From Bordetella genomosp. 13 (lineage in GTDB: Bacteria > Pseudomonadota > Gammaproteobacteria > Burkholderiales > Burkholderiaceae_B): a DNA stretch of 64,000 nt. A program made the translations under genes and the position numbers. Below the pieces are notes generated by a model. That model was not told the origin of the DNA, ran no database searches, and saw only the letters and a list, made by a program, of their open reading frames with translations. Positions 35,774 to 44,511 of the stretch are shown in pieces. The DNA lies in contig NZ_VEHL01000001.1 of NCBI RefSeq assembly GCF_007679965.1, positions 806,001 through 870,000 of the forward strand, given 5' to 3'. Every line of letters begins with the position of its first letter. Positions within the stretch are counted from its first letter, which is position 1.

Positions 35774-36097
35774 CTACTTGTTTTGCCACGCCGCCGCCGC
35801 GCCCAGCAGCCGGTACAGCTGTGGCGCCGCACTTGACAGGCTGTCCCTGAATTGCGGCTGCAGCGAGCCCATGTCCGCACTCAGACAGCGCAACAGGGTG
35901 TGGATGTCGGTCGCGTCCAGTTCGACGCTGTAGTCGTACTGCCCTTCCCGGGCCGGGTCGAGGCAGCAGTGGATGCGCAAATCTATTCCGGTGCCGCCAT
36001 CCGTTCCCCGTATGACCATCGCGCTGCTGGCATAGGCACTGGTGATGGCGTCCACGGGGCTGTTGAGCCGGTTCGCCGTGCTTCGGGATATCTTCAT
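35774..36097 (-). CDS. Small hypothetical protein
   Basis: A 107-residue protein of unknown function. It starts MKISRSTANRLNSPVDAITSAY with a basic N-terminus; the middle reads GIDLRIHCCLDPAREGQYDYSVELDATDIHTLLRCLSADMG. No signal peptide or membrane helix. I chose ATG 36097 (GAGGT upstream) over the longer frame from 36217, whose extra tail is disordered-looking. A two-cysteine pair (HCC) and another Cys are present, but no motif is recognised. Its gene points the same way as the DUF892 gene, 96 bp before it. Confidence 0.6.
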   Translation of the reverse strand: MKISRSTANRLNSPVDAITSAYASSAMVIRGTDGGTGIDLRIHCCLDPAREGQYDYSVELDATDIHTLLRCLSADMGSLQPQFRDSLSSAAPQLYRLLGAAAAWQNK

Positions 36098-36335
36098 TAC
36101 GTCTACCTCATCGCCTGGTGTGGATCGGACTGCTGAGCGGGAGATAGCCGATGGCCGGCCGCGATTGTCCCAGTGGGAATCCGCCGCACCCGGCGTGCCC
36201 GAGGGCATCGGCGGCATAGCGGGTCACAGCCACGGGGGCGGCGGCAACTATTACAACGGGCAGTGGAGCGATTGCGCGGGGGCCTCGAGGCCGCGCGGAC
36301 AGCGCGTCGGCAGGCGTCATCCGCCAGCGGCGCGA

Positions 36336-37247
36336 TCAGCGCAACGCCGCCTCGATCTGCTGCAGGTCCTGCGCCGCCTGCACGCGCATCAGGCTGAGCA
36401 GGTCGCGCGAGTGGCGCGACAGCGGCTTGCCCGGCCGGTAGACCAGCAGGGAACGGAACGCCACGTCGATGTCCAGCCGCTTGATCACCAGGCCGCGGGG
36501 CAGGTAGTCCACCGCGCTCATCGGGTGGATGAGGCCGACGCCCATGCCTCGCAGGACCAGTTCGCAGACCGAGAACGCATAGGGCGTCTCCAGCGTGGCG
36601 CGCAGCGACAGCCCGCGCGCGTTCAGGGTGGTCTCGAGCCGCCGCCGGCTGGCGTCCTCGGGGTTGAGGGCGATGAAGTCCTGCTCGACCAGTTCCTCGA
36701 GCGACACCTTCTTGCGCGAGGCCAGCGGGTGCGCCGCCGTCATGGCCAGCACGCCCGGGAGCTCGATGAACGGCGAGTGCTCCAGGCCCATGACCGCGAT
36801 CTCGTCGGCCATCAGGCCGAAATCGAGCTGGCCCGCGACGACCTGCTGCATGACCTCGCGCGAGCTGAGGATCTGGAACGACATCTGCACGTTGCGCGCG
36901 GCGGGGTTGAAGGCGGCGATGCAGCGCGGCATGAAGCCCACGCCCAGCGCCGGCAGCGAGCCGATCGCCATGCGGCCCACGCCGAACGATTTCAGGCTGC
37001 GGATGCGGTGCTCGATCTGCTCGAAGCCGGCGAAGCAGCGGTCCACCTCGATCAGCAGCGCGTCGGCCTCCTGCGTGGGGACCAGCCGGTTGCGCACGCG
37101 GTCGAACAGCGCGAGCCCCGCGTCGGTCTCCAGCCGCCGGATGGCCTGGCTGACCGCGGGCTGCGAGATGTCCAGCACCACGGCGGCCTTGCTGGTGGTG
37201 CCGGCGCGCATCACGGCCCTGAAGATCTGGATGTCGCGCATGTCCAT
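36336..37247 (-). CDS. LysR-family regulator of the lyase/ABC operon
   Basis: A 303-residue LysR regulator: IQIFRAVMRAGTTSKAAVVLDISQPAVSQAIRRLETDAGLALFDRVRNRL, then an effector domain from ~90 with GVGLIHPMSAVDYLPRG near 235. It is divergent from the cystathionine beta-lyase-like gene and its ABC operon; an inverted repeat lies in the gap. It is presumed to control uptake of the operon's sulfur compound, with that compound or its product as effector. Confidence 0.9.
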   Translation of the reverse strand: MDMRDIQIFRAVMRAGTTSKAAVVLDISQPAVSQAIRRLETDAGLALFDRVRNRLVPTQEADALLIEVDRCFAGFEQIEHRIRSLKSFGVGRMAIGSLPALGVGFMPRCIAAFNPAARNVQMSFQILSSREVMQQVVAGQLDFGLMADEIAVMGLEHSPFIELPGVLAMTAAHPLASRKKVSLEELVEQDFIALNPEDASRRRLETTLNARGLSLRATLETPYAFSVCELVLRGMGVGLIHPMSAVDYLPRGLVIKRLDIDVAFRSLLVYRPGKPLSRHSRDLLSLMRVQAAQDLQQIEAALR

Positions 37248-37280
37248 ATCTATAACCCCTGCTTCTAGTTTGAGTACTTT

Positions 37281-37295
37281 TGATTGTTGAAATCA
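37281..37295. promoter_or_regulatory. Inverted repeat, candidate LysR site
   Basis: TGATT (37281-37285) and AATCA (37291-37295) are separated by GTTGA, a 15-bp perfect dyad in the 112-bp divergent region. It lies 33 bp from the LysR start, the usual place for a LysR recognition site. Assignment is inferred. Confidence 0.4.
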
Positions 37296-37359
37296 TAGTT
37301 CGCCCGGACCACACTGCGCCATCCCCGCTGACTTTCCAAAGAAAAAACGGATTCCACCG

Positions 37360-38523
37360 ATGGCCCATTCTCCCGACGTTCCCGCCGCCCCCGGGCGCGC
37401 CTTCGCCAGCCTGTCGCCCGCCGTGTGGCGCGGATCGACGGTGGTGTTCGATTCGATCGACGACTTCGCGGCGCGCAAGCACCGCCAGCCCGACGGCTTC
37501 AGCTATGGCATCACGGGCACGCCCACGGCGCGCCTGCTGGAGGACCGCATCGCCGCGCTGGAGAACGGCAAGCATTGCGTGATCACGCCGTCGGGCGCTT
37601 CCGCGCTGATGACGGTGGTGATGGCCTATGTGCGCGCCGGCGACCACGTGCTGCTGTCGGCGGCCTGCTATGGCTCGCTGGTGGCGCTGGCCGACAAATG
37701 GCTGGCCAAGCTGGGGGTCGAGGTGGAGTACTACTCGCCCCTGGCCGGCGCCGACATCGAGGACCTGATCCGGCCGAATACCCGCATGATCTGCCTGGAA
37801 TCGCCGGGCAGCCTGACGATGGAGATGTGCGACGTGCCCGCCATCGCGGCCGCCGCGCGCCGCCACGGCGTGCTGACGATGATGGACAACACCTGGGCCA
37901 GCCCGCTGGGCTTCAGGCCGCTGGACCACGGCGTGGACTTCAGCGTGGAAGCGGCCACCAAGTTCTTCAGCGGCCATTCCGACGTGCTGATGGGCAGCAT
38001 CGCCATGACGGATGCCGGCCACTATGCCATCCTGCGCGAGGCGCAGAGCACGCTGGGCCAGCAGGTCAGCCCCGACGACTGCTTCCTGGTCCTGCGCGGC
38101 CTGGAAACCTTCCCGCTGCGGCTGCGCGCCCAGGGCGAGACGACGCTGCGCATCGCCAGCTGGCTGGAGAACCAGCCGCTGGTGGAGCGCGTCTGGTATC
38201 CGCCCCTGGCCAGCGATCCCGGCCATGCGCTGTGGAAGCGCGACTACCGCACCAACGGCTGCCTGTTCTCGCTGCAGCTGGCGCCGGCCGACGAGAAGGC
38301 CTATCACGCCTTCTTCAATGCGCTGACGCAGTTCTCGATCGGCGCCAGCTGGGGCGGCGTGCACAGCCTGGCCGCGTTCTATCCGGCCGAGCTGCAGCGC
38401 CGGCGCCGGTTTCCCGCCACTGACCAGCCCATGATCCGCCTGGCGATCGGCCTGGAGGACGGCGACCTGCTGCAGTCCGACCTGCAGGCCGCGCTGGCGG
38501 CATTCGGCGCGCAGCGCGGCTGA
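37360..38523 (+). CDS. Cystathionine beta-lyase-like PLP enzyme (Cys/Met metabolism family)
   Basis: A 387-residue Cys/Met PLP-dependent lyase. The lysine is K201 in EAATKFFSGHSDVLMG; SGASALMTVVMAYVRAGDH (~80) and WGGVHSLAAF near 330 are family landmarks. Such enzymes break the C-S bond of cystathionine or S-alkyl cysteines, giving pyruvate and ammonia, or act as gamma-lyases. It leads an operon with an ABC importer and a deacylase, so a sulfur amino acid from outside is a better substrate than biosynthetic cystathionine. The true bond specificity (beta or gamma) is not certain from this alone. Confidence 0.88.
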   Translation: MAHSPDVPAAPGRAFASLSPAVWRGSTVVFDSIDDFAARKHRQPDGFSYGITGTPTARLLEDRIAALENGKHCVITPSGASALMTVVMAYVRAGDHVLLSAACYGSLVALADKWLAKLGVEVEYYSPLAGADIEDLIRPNTRMICLESPGSLTMEMCDVPAIAAAARRHGVLTMMDNTWASPLGFRPLDHGVDFSVEAATKFFSGHSDVLMGSIAMTDAGHYAILREAQSTLGQQVSPDDCFLVLRGLETFPLRLRAQGETTLRIASWLENQPLVERVWYPPLASDPGHALWKRDYRTNGCLFSLQLAPADEKAYHAFFNALTQFSIGASWGGVHSLAAFYPAELQRRRRFPATDQPMIRLAIGLEDGDLLQSDLQAALAAFGAQRG

Positions 38524-38591
38524 CGATTTTTTGCAGTACCCACGGCGAGGCACTTCGCCGCAGACAACGACACGGCAAGAGGGAAAACATC

Positions 38592-39464
38592 ATGAAACTG
38601 ACGCTACTGAAGAACGTGGCGGGCCTGGCCGCGATGGCCGCCCTGTGGTCCGCCGCGCCCACCGCGCAGGCCGACACGCTGCAAACCGTGATGAAGGACC
38701 ACAAGGTCACCATCGGCATCCACAACCGGCAGCCGTGGGGCTTTCGGACCGATGACGGCAGCGCGGCGGGCTTCCACCCTGACCTGATCCGCGCTGCCTT
38801 CCAGCGCATCGGCGTGACGCAGGTCGACTTCGTCATCACGGAGTTCGGCGCGCTGATCCCGGGCCTGACCGCGGGACGCTTCGACATGGTGGCGTCCGGC
38901 ATCGCGATCACGCCCGAGCGCTGCAAGGTGGTGATCTTCAGCGAGCCCGACCTGGCGGTGGGCGACAGCCTGATCGTGAAGAAGGGCAACCCGCTGAAGA
39001 TCCACAGCTACGCGGACATCAAGGCAAATCCCAGGATCCGCCTGACCGGCGGGCGCGGCACCTTGAACTCCAAGAACGCGCTGGATGCCGGCGTGCCCGC
39101 ATCGCAACTGACCTACCTGGCGGATGCGCAGGCCCAGCTGTCGGCCATCCTGGCCGACCGCGTCGACGCGGCCACGCTGTCCGCGCCCAGCGTGGTGGGC
39201 CTGCTGCAGGATCCCAAGCTGCAGGGCGTCGAGCGCGCCGCGCCCTTCACGGGCCTGGTGCGCGACGGCGTGCCGGCCATGATGTACACCGCCATCGCCT
39301 TCCGCGCCGACGACACCGCGCTGCGCGATGCCTACAACAAGGAGCTGGCCGCGCTGAAGGCCGAGGGCGCGGTGGACAAGCTGCGCGCCAAGTACGGCTT
39401 CACCGACGACGACAAGGCGAACGACGCGGTGACGACGGCCCAGGTCTGCGCGGGCAAGTACTGA
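38592..39464 (+). CDS. ABC transporter periplasmic binding protein (Ehu-like)
   Basis: A 290-residue SBP_bac_3-type binding protein. The signal peptide (LKNVAGLAAMAALWSAAPTAQA) is followed by DTLQTVMKDHKVTIGIHNRQPWGFR and FGALIPGLTAGRFDMVASGIAITPERCKVVIFSEPD. The general shape resembles the ectoine-type (EhuB) branch. A binding pocket specific for a zwitterion cannot be confirmed by reading. It lies 68 bp after the lyase gene and is followed by both permeases and the ATPase. Confidence 0.88.
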   Translation: MKLTLLKNVAGLAAMAALWSAAPTAQADTLQTVMKDHKVTIGIHNRQPWGFRTDDGSAAGFHPDLIRAAFQRIGVTQVDFVITEFGALIPGLTAGRFDMVASGIAITPERCKVVIFSEPDLAVGDSLIVKKGNPLKIHSYADIKANPRIRLTGGRGTLNSKNALDAGVPASQLTYLADAQAQLSAILADRVDAATLSAPSVVGLLQDPKLQGVERAAPFTGLVRDGVPAMMYTAIAFRADDTALRDAYNKELAALKAEGAVDKLRAKYGFTDDDKANDAVTTAQVCAGKY

Positions 39465-39484
39465 CGGCCGGCACGGATACCGCC

Positions 39485-40144
39485 ATGGAAAGTCTCGACA
39501 TCCTTGCCGGCATTCTCGAAGGGTTCAAGGTCACGGCGCTGGTCACGCTCTACGGCATGGCCTGGGCCGTGCCCTTCGCCCTGGTCACCGGCGTACTGCA
39601 GTACTTCACCCGTGGCGGCGCACGCCTGGCGGTGACGTGCCTGATCGAGTTCTGGCGCAGTTCGCCCGTGCTGATCCTGCTGTTCGTGCTGTATTACGCC
39701 TTGCCCAACTTCGGCATCCGGTTCTCCAGCATGACGGTGGGCGCGATGGCGCTGGGGCTGAACATCGGCGGCTACGGCAGCCAGGCGGTGCGCGCGGCGC
39801 TGCAGTCGCTGGACCGCGGGCAGGTCGAGGCCGGCCGCGCGCTGGGCCTGCACCGCCTGCACATCCTGGGCCTGATCGAACTGCCGCAGGCGCTGGCCGC
39901 GATGATGCCGACGTTCGTCAACCAGTTCATCCAGCTGGTCAAGGGCACGGCCATCGTGTCGCTGATCACGCTGACAGACATGACGTTCCGCGCCAAGCAG
40001 ATCGCGGATGCGCAATACAACCCGATCGGCGTGTACACCTCGCTGATGCTGGCGTACCTGATCGTGTGCTACCCGGCCACGCTGCTGGGGCGCTATCTGG
40101 AACGGCGCGTGAGCATCGCGCACAGGGGCAGCCGTGAAATTTGA
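39485..40144 (+). CDS. ABC transporter permease (HisM/EhuC type)
   Basis: A 219-residue inner-membrane permease with ~5 helices. The EAA loop reads DRGQVEAGRALGLHRLHILGLIELPQAL. The ATG lies 20 bp after the binding-protein stop and its own 3' end overlaps the second permease by 11 bp. It forms the transmembrane pore with the next gene product. Confidence 0.92.
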   Translation: MESLDILAGILEGFKVTALVTLYGMAWAVPFALVTGVLQYFTRGGARLAVTCLIEFWRSSPVLILLFVLYYALPNFGIRFSSMTVGAMALGLNIGGYGSQAVRAALQSLDRGQVEAGRALGLHRLHILGLIELPQALAAMMPTFVNQFIQLVKGTAIVSLITLTDMTFRAKQIADAQYNPIGVYTSLMLAYLIVCYPATLLGRYLERRVSIAHRGSREI

Positions 40145-40793
40145 TCTCGACTTCGCGCTGTCGGTCGTGCCGACCATCCTGAGCGGACTGGGCACGACGC
40201 TGTGGATCGCCGTGGCGGCCTCGCTGTGCGCGGCGGTGCTGGGCTTCGTGATGGAGGTCTTGCGGCGCAGCAACCGCTGGCTGGGCTATGCGATGCGCTT
40301 CCTGATCGACGCGATCCGCTCCACGCCCGTGCTCGTGCAGCTGTACTTCATCTTCTTCGTGCTGCCCTTCTATGGCGTGACGCTGCCGGCGACCGCGTCG
40401 GGCGTGCTGGGGCTGGCGGTGTACTACAGCGGCTACCTGGCCGAGGTGTTCAAGGGCGGCATCGACAGCATCGACTCGGGCCAGTTCGAGGCGGGCAAGG
40501 CCCTGGGCCTGCGGCGCCGCGACGTGATCATCTCGGTGATCCTGCCGCAGATGCTGCGCAACGTGGCGGCGCCGATGGGCAATTACTTCGTCTCGTGCCT
40601 GAAGGCCACGCCGTACCTGGCGGTGATCGCCGTGCCGGAGATGCTGGGCCTGGCGATGGAGGTGGGTGCCAATTCCTTCCGTTATGCCGAGCCCATGATT
40701 GCCGTGGGGATCATCTTCCTGGTCCTGGCGCTGGGCATCAATTACCTGGTGCGCCTGCTGGAGCGCCGGTTGCACGTCGCGCATCAGCGCTGA
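40134..40793 (+). CDS. ABC transporter permease (EhuD type)
   Basis: A 219-residue inner-membrane permease. The loop DSGQFEAGKALGLRRRDVIISVILPQMLRN is its EAA motif. It starts with GTG at 40134 inside the end of the previous gene, behind CAGGGGCA. It is the second half of the heterodimeric permease and is followed 22 bp later by the ATPase. Confidence 0.92.
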   Translation: MKFDLDFALSVVPTILSGLGTTLWIAVAASLCAAVLGFVMEVLRRSNRWLGYAMRFLIDAIRSTPVLVQLYFIFFVLPFYGVTLPATASGVLGLAVYYSGYLAEVFKGGIDSIDSGQFEAGKALGLRRRDVIISVILPQMLRNVAAPMGNYFVSCLKATPYLAVIAVPEMLGLAMEVGANSFRYAEPMIAVGIIFLVLALGINYLVRLLERRLHVAHQR

Positions 40794-40815
40794 GACCGTA
40801 CGAGGAGCACACGAC

Positions 40816-41562
40816 ATGAATTCCACGACAAGCATGCCCGCCGTGCGCATCAGCGGCCTGCAGAAATGGTATGGCAAGTTCCAGGCGCTGCACGACGTCG
40901 ACCTGGACGTGCGGCCCAACGAGCGCGTGGTCATCTGCGGCCCGTCGGGTTCGGGCAAGTCCACGCTGATCCGCTGCATCAACCAGCTGGAGACGCACGA
41001 CGGCGGCACCATCGACGTCAACGGCCAGCGGGTGGGCGCCGCCGGCTGCAAGCTGCACCTGGTGCGCCGGGACATCGGCATGGTGTTCCAGCACTTCAAT
41101 CTGTTCCCGCACCTGACCGTGCTGGAGAACTGCACGCTGGCGCTGCGCAAGGCGCGCGGCATGTCCGCCGCGCAGGCGCGCGAGGTGGCCTGCCACTACC
41201 TGGGCCGCGTGCGCATCCCCGAGCAGCAGGACAAGTACCCTGGCCAGCTGTCCGGCGGCCAGCAGCAGCGGGTGGCCATCGCCCGCGCGCTGTGCATGAG
41301 CCCGAAGGTGATGCTGTTCGACGAGCCGACCTCGGCGCTGGACCCCGAGATGATCAAGGAGGTGCTGGAGGTGATGACGGACGTCGCGCGCGAAGGCATG
41401 ACCATGATCTGCGTGACGCACGAGATGAACTTCGCGCGCACGGTGGCCGATCGCGTCGTGTTCATGGACGCCGGCCGCATCGTCGAACAGGCCGATCCGC
41501 AGACCTTCTTCAGCGCGCCCACGCATCCGCGCGCCCAGCAATTCCTCAGCCAACTACTCTGA
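40816..41562 (+). CDS. ABC transporter ATPase (EhuA/GlnQ type)
   Basis: A 248-residue ATPase: Walker [11 protein letters not shown] near 44, VFQHFNLFPH Q-loop, LSGGQQQR signature and [16 protein letters not shown]. It belongs to the polar amino acid uptake family and is closely similar in motif spacing to the ATPase at 16.2 kb. ATG 40816 is chosen because it removes ~39 unmatched residues and follows GAGGAGC. It completes the importer of the operon. Confidence 0.93.
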   Translation: MNSTTSMPAVRISGLQKWYGKFQALHDVDLDVRPNERVVICGPSGSGKSTLIRCINQLETHDGGTIDVNGQRVGAAGCKLHLVRRDIGMVFQHFNLFPHLTVLENCTLALRKARGMSAAQAREVACHYLGRVRIPEQQDKYPGQLSGGQQQRVAIARALCMSPKVMLFDEPTSALDPEMIKEVLEVMTDVAREGMTMICVTHEMNFARTVADRVVFMDAGRIVEQADPQTFFSAPTHPRAQQFLSQLL

Positions 41563-41585
41563 CCACGCGTTCCAAGGACACTGCC

Positions 41586-42593
41586 ATGGCGGAACCCAGC
41601 CGCATCTGGACCCACATCGATTTCAACCTGGACGGCAAGCAGTCCGGCACGCTCAACGTTCCGCATTCGGTGGACCTGTCGGCCTATGCCATGGTGCAGA
41701 TTCCCATCGTCTGCATCCGCAACGGCGAGGGCCCGACGGCGCTGCTGACGGCGGGCAACCACGGCGACGAGTACGAAGGACAGATCGCGCTGCGCAACCT
41801 GGCGCGCGAGCTGGACCCGGCCACGCTGCGCGGCCGCGTCATCATCGTGCCCTCGCTGAACTATCCGGCCGTCGAGGCCGGTCGGCGCGTCTCGCCCATC
41901 GACGAGGGCAACCTGAACCGCCTGTTCCCGGGCCGCGCGGCCGGCGGCATCACGGACATGATCGCCCACTACGTCGACAGCGTGCTGTTCCCGCTGTCCG
42001 ACCTGGTCATCGACCTGCATTCTGGCGGCCGGTCGCTGGATTATTCGCACACGGCATTGGCGCAGCGCGTCGCCGATCCGGCGCAGGACCAGGCGCTGCG
42101 CAAGCTGCTGGACGTATTCGGCGCGCCGCACAGCGTGCTGACCAACGGGGCCGGCGGCGGCGGCGCGACGACCTTGTACGCGGCGGCGGCCAAGCGCGGC
42201 ATTCCCGCGCTGACCACCGAACTGGGCAGCGGTGCGACGCTGGATCCGCAAGGGTTGTCGATCGCCGAACAGGGCACGCGGCGGGTACTGAGGCACTACG
42301 GCATCGCGCCGGAGCTGGCCTGCCAACCCGCGGGCGGCTCGAAGCTGCTGCGTTCGCTCGGCCCGCGCCATGCCATCTACGCGCCGTGCGCCGGCATGGT
42401 GGAGCCGTTGGCCAAGGCCGGCGAGGCGGTGCGCGAAGGACAGCCGGCTCTGCGGCTGTATCGCCTGGAGGACCCGCTGGCCGAGCCGCTGACGCTGCGT
42501 TTCAACATCGACGGCATCGTGTCGTGCCGGCGCTTTCCGACGCTGTGCGCGCGGGGGGATGGGCTGTTCCATCTGGCGGCGCCGCTGGAGTGA
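41586..42593 (+). CDS. AstE/AspA-family deacylase, DoeB (N-acetyl-diaminobutyrate deacetylase)-like
   Basis: A 335-residue zinc deacylase of the succinylglutamate desuccinylase/aspartoacylase family. The zinc-binding motif is TAGNHGDEYEG near residues 57-67, and NYPAVEAGRRVSPIDEGNLNRLFPG and VIDLHSGGRSLDYS match the DoeB subgroup well. DoeB removes acetyl from N-alpha-acetyl-diaminobutyrate during ectoine breakdown. No doeA hydrolase or ectoine genes are in the window, and a C-S lyase leads the operon. Removal of an N-acyl group from an imported sulfur amino acid is my preferred reading; the substrate is inferred. Confidence 0.88.
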   Translation: MAEPSRIWTHIDFNLDGKQSGTLNVPHSVDLSAYAMVQIPIVCIRNGEGPTALLTAGNHGDEYEGQIALRNLARELDPATLRGRVIIVPSLNYPAVEAGRRVSPIDEGNLNRLFPGRAAGGITDMIAHYVDSVLFPLSDLVIDLHSGGRSLDYSHTALAQRVADPAQDQALRKLLDVFGAPHSVLTNGAGGGGATTLYAAAAKRGIPALTTELGSGATLDPQGLSIAEQGTRRVLRHYGIAPELACQPAGGSKLLRSLGPRHAIYAPCAGMVEPLAKAGEAVREGQPALRLYRLEDPLAEPLTLRFNIDGIVSCRRFPTLCARGDGLFHLAAPLE

Positions 42594-42692
42594 CGGATAG
42601 CCATTGCTTGAAGCAGCCTGATTTCCTGGTCCTGGGCAACGCGCGGAGATGATGCACGGCTCGCGCGGCATCCGCGGCGCCAGCCCCAGGCC

Positions 42693-43760
42693 TCATGCCG
42701 TGGCCGCCGTCTGCAAGGCCTGCAGGAAGGCCAGCAGGCGGCGCTCTTCCGCTGCCAGGCCGCGCGGCGTGTCCGGCGCCCGCGCGTCGGCCGCCAACGT
42801 TCCTTCCAGGTACGCCTCCATCACCGCGGGATGGATGTAGCAGGAGCGGCAGACGGCCGGCGTGTTCGCCAGCCGCTGCGCCACGCGCTTGATGACTTCC
42901 GTCAGCTGCTTGCGCAAGGCGGTGACAGACCTTTCCTCGCCCTCGACCTGCGCGATCTGCATGCGCAGCGCCGCATAGGCGTACAGCGTGCCCGCCCACG
43001 TGCGGTAGTGCTTGGCCGTGAAGTCCGCGCCGCTGGCTTCGCGCAGATAGTCGTTGACCAGATCGGAGTCCACCGCGCGCGGTTCTCCCGACTCGTCCAG
43101 ATAATGGAATAGCTGCTGCCCGGGCAGGTCCAGGCAGCGGCGCACCAGGCGCGCGATGCGCCGATCGGCCACGGTCACGTCGTGCGGCACGCCGCTCTTG
43201 CCGACGAAGCGCAGGCGGATGCGGTCGCCCGCGACCTGGGCATGGCGGCGCGTCAGCGTGGTCAGGCCGAACGACTGGTTGGCGCGGGCGTACTCGCGCG
43301 ATCCGATCCGGATGCGGGTCAGCTCCAGCAGCCGCACCAGTGTGGCGGCGACCTTGTCGCGAGGCAGGCCGGGCAGGGCCATGTCGCGCTCGATGCGGGC
43401 GCGGATGCGCGGCAGGCACAGGCCGAATTCCGCAAGCTGCCCGTACTTCTGCGCGTCCCGCACCTGCGTCCAGTCCGCGTGGTAGCGGTATTGCTTGCGT
43501 CCGCGGGCGTCGCGGCCGGTGGCCTGGATGTGGCCTTGCGGGTCCGGGCAGATCCACACGTCGGTATAGGCGGGTGGAATCGCCAGGGACTGGATGCGCT
43601 GCACCTTGGCGGGGTCCGTGATGCGCTTGCCGTGCGTGTCGAAGTAGTGGAAGGTCTTCGCGTTGACGCGGCGGCGCCGATAGCCGGGGCGGCTGTCGTC
43701 GGCATAGACCAACCCGGCGCTCAGGGCCGGCGGCAGGGGCAGGGTCTCGGGTGCGTTCAT
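42693..43760 (-). CDS. DNA topoisomerase IB (poxvirus-like)
   Basis: A 355-residue type IB topoisomerase. The DNA-binding N-terminal domain contains FHYFDTHGKRITDPAKVQRIQSLAIPPAYTDVWICP and GRDARGRKQYRYH. The catalytic part shows RIRIGSREYARANQSFGLTTL, RFVGKSG, DFTAKHYRTWAGT and the nucleophilic Tyr in VCRSCYIHPAVM. The enzyme nicks one strand, relaxes supercoils and reseals. The start ATG 43760 is the nearest good start to the domain; the longer frame is arginine/proline-rich. Bacterial topo IB genes often sit in accessory or stress regions, as here. Confidence 0.92.
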   Translation of the reverse strand: MNAPETLPLPPALSAGLVYADDSRPGYRRRRVNAKTFHYFDTHGKRITDPAKVQRIQSLAIPPAYTDVWICPDPQGHIQATGRDARGRKQYRYHADWTQVRDAQKYGQLAEFGLCLPRIRARIERDMALPGLPRDKVAATLVRLLELTRIRIGSREYARANQSFGLTTLTRRHAQVAGDRIRLRFVGKSGVPHDVTVADRRIARLVRRCLDLPGQQLFHYLDESGEPRAVDSDLVNDYLREASGADFTAKHYRTWAGTLYAYAALRMQIAQVEGEERSVTALRKQLTEVIKRVAQRLANTPAVCRSCYIHPAVMEAYLEGTLAADARAPDTPRGLAAEERRLLAFLQALQTAATA

Positions 43761-43888
43761 GGCGAGCCGTTTAGCAAGCCGCGTGCCCGTGGGCATGGCG
43801 CTTGCGTCGTTCGTGCGTCGCGGCGCGCGCGGCCCCGGCGCGCCGTGTCGCATCCTTTGAACGGGGCCATGCACCAGGAGCAGCAAAA

Positions 43889-44440
43889 ATGGCAACACGC
43901 AAAGATCTGACCGTCGCGATTCTGGCCGTCGACGGCTTCGAGCAGGTGGAACTGACCGGCCCGCGCGATGCGCTGCAGGCGCAGGGCGTGCGTACGGTGC
44001 TGGTCTCGGCCCGCACCGAACCCATCCTGGGCATGCATCACGACAAGCCGGGCGACCGTTTCGACGTGGACCTGACCTTCGTGCAGGCAGAGACCGAGAC
44101 CGGCAATTTCGACGCGCTGCTGCTGCCGGGCGGCGTGGTCAACGCCGACGAGATCCGCATGCAGCCCAAGGCGCAGGCCATCGTGCGGGCGATGATGCAG
44201 GCCGGCAAGCCGGTGGCGGTGATCTGCCACGGCGGGTGGCTGATGATCTCGGCGGGCGTGGTGCGCGGCCGCAAGATGACGAGCTGGCCTTCGCTGCAGG
44301 ACGACCTGCGCAATGCGGGCGTCGACTGGGTGGACCAGGAGGTGGTGGTGGACGGCAAGCTGGTGTCCAGCCGCAAGCCGGACGACATCCCGGCCTTCAA
44401 CCGCGAGTTCATCAAGCTGCTGCAGGGCGCGCAGGGCTGA
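43889..44440 (+). CDS. DJ-1/PfpI-family protein (YhbO-like)
   Basis: A 183-residue PfpI/DJ-1 protein. The nucleophilic Cys is C113 in VICHGGWLM, with ALLLPGGVVNADEIR near 73 and TSWPSLQDDLRNAG after. A conserved Glu near the N-terminus (GFEQVEL) completes the usual triad. Members repair glycated proteins and DNA or act as small stress chaperones; older annotations call them intracellular proteases. ATG 43889 follows CAGGAGC. It is divergent from the topoisomerase gene. Confidence 0.9.
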   Translation: MATRKDLTVAILAVDGFEQVELTGPRDALQAQGVRTVLVSARTEPILGMHHDKPGDRFDVDLTFVQAETETGNFDALLLPGGVVNADEIRMQPKAQAIVRAMMQAGKPVAVICHGGWLMISAGVVRGRKMTSWPSLQDDLRNAGVDWVDQEVVVDGKLVSSRKPDDIPAFNREFIKLLQGAQG

Positions 44441-44511
44441 GGCCGAGACCCGCGCGGTGATCGCGTGCAGGCTGCGGCCGCCCCGCCGATGCCGCGCGGC
44501 AGATGCCTCGA

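Noticed and set aside
36103-38553. An 816-residue open frame on the minus strand across the LysR/lyase genes
   Set aside because: It overlaps two clear genes, is Arg/Gln/His-rich and lacks any family feature; a high-G+C shadow.
41586-42593. Ectoine-degradation operon call for the DoeB-like gene
   Set aside because: doeA and other ectoine genes are missing, and a C-S lyase heads the operon.
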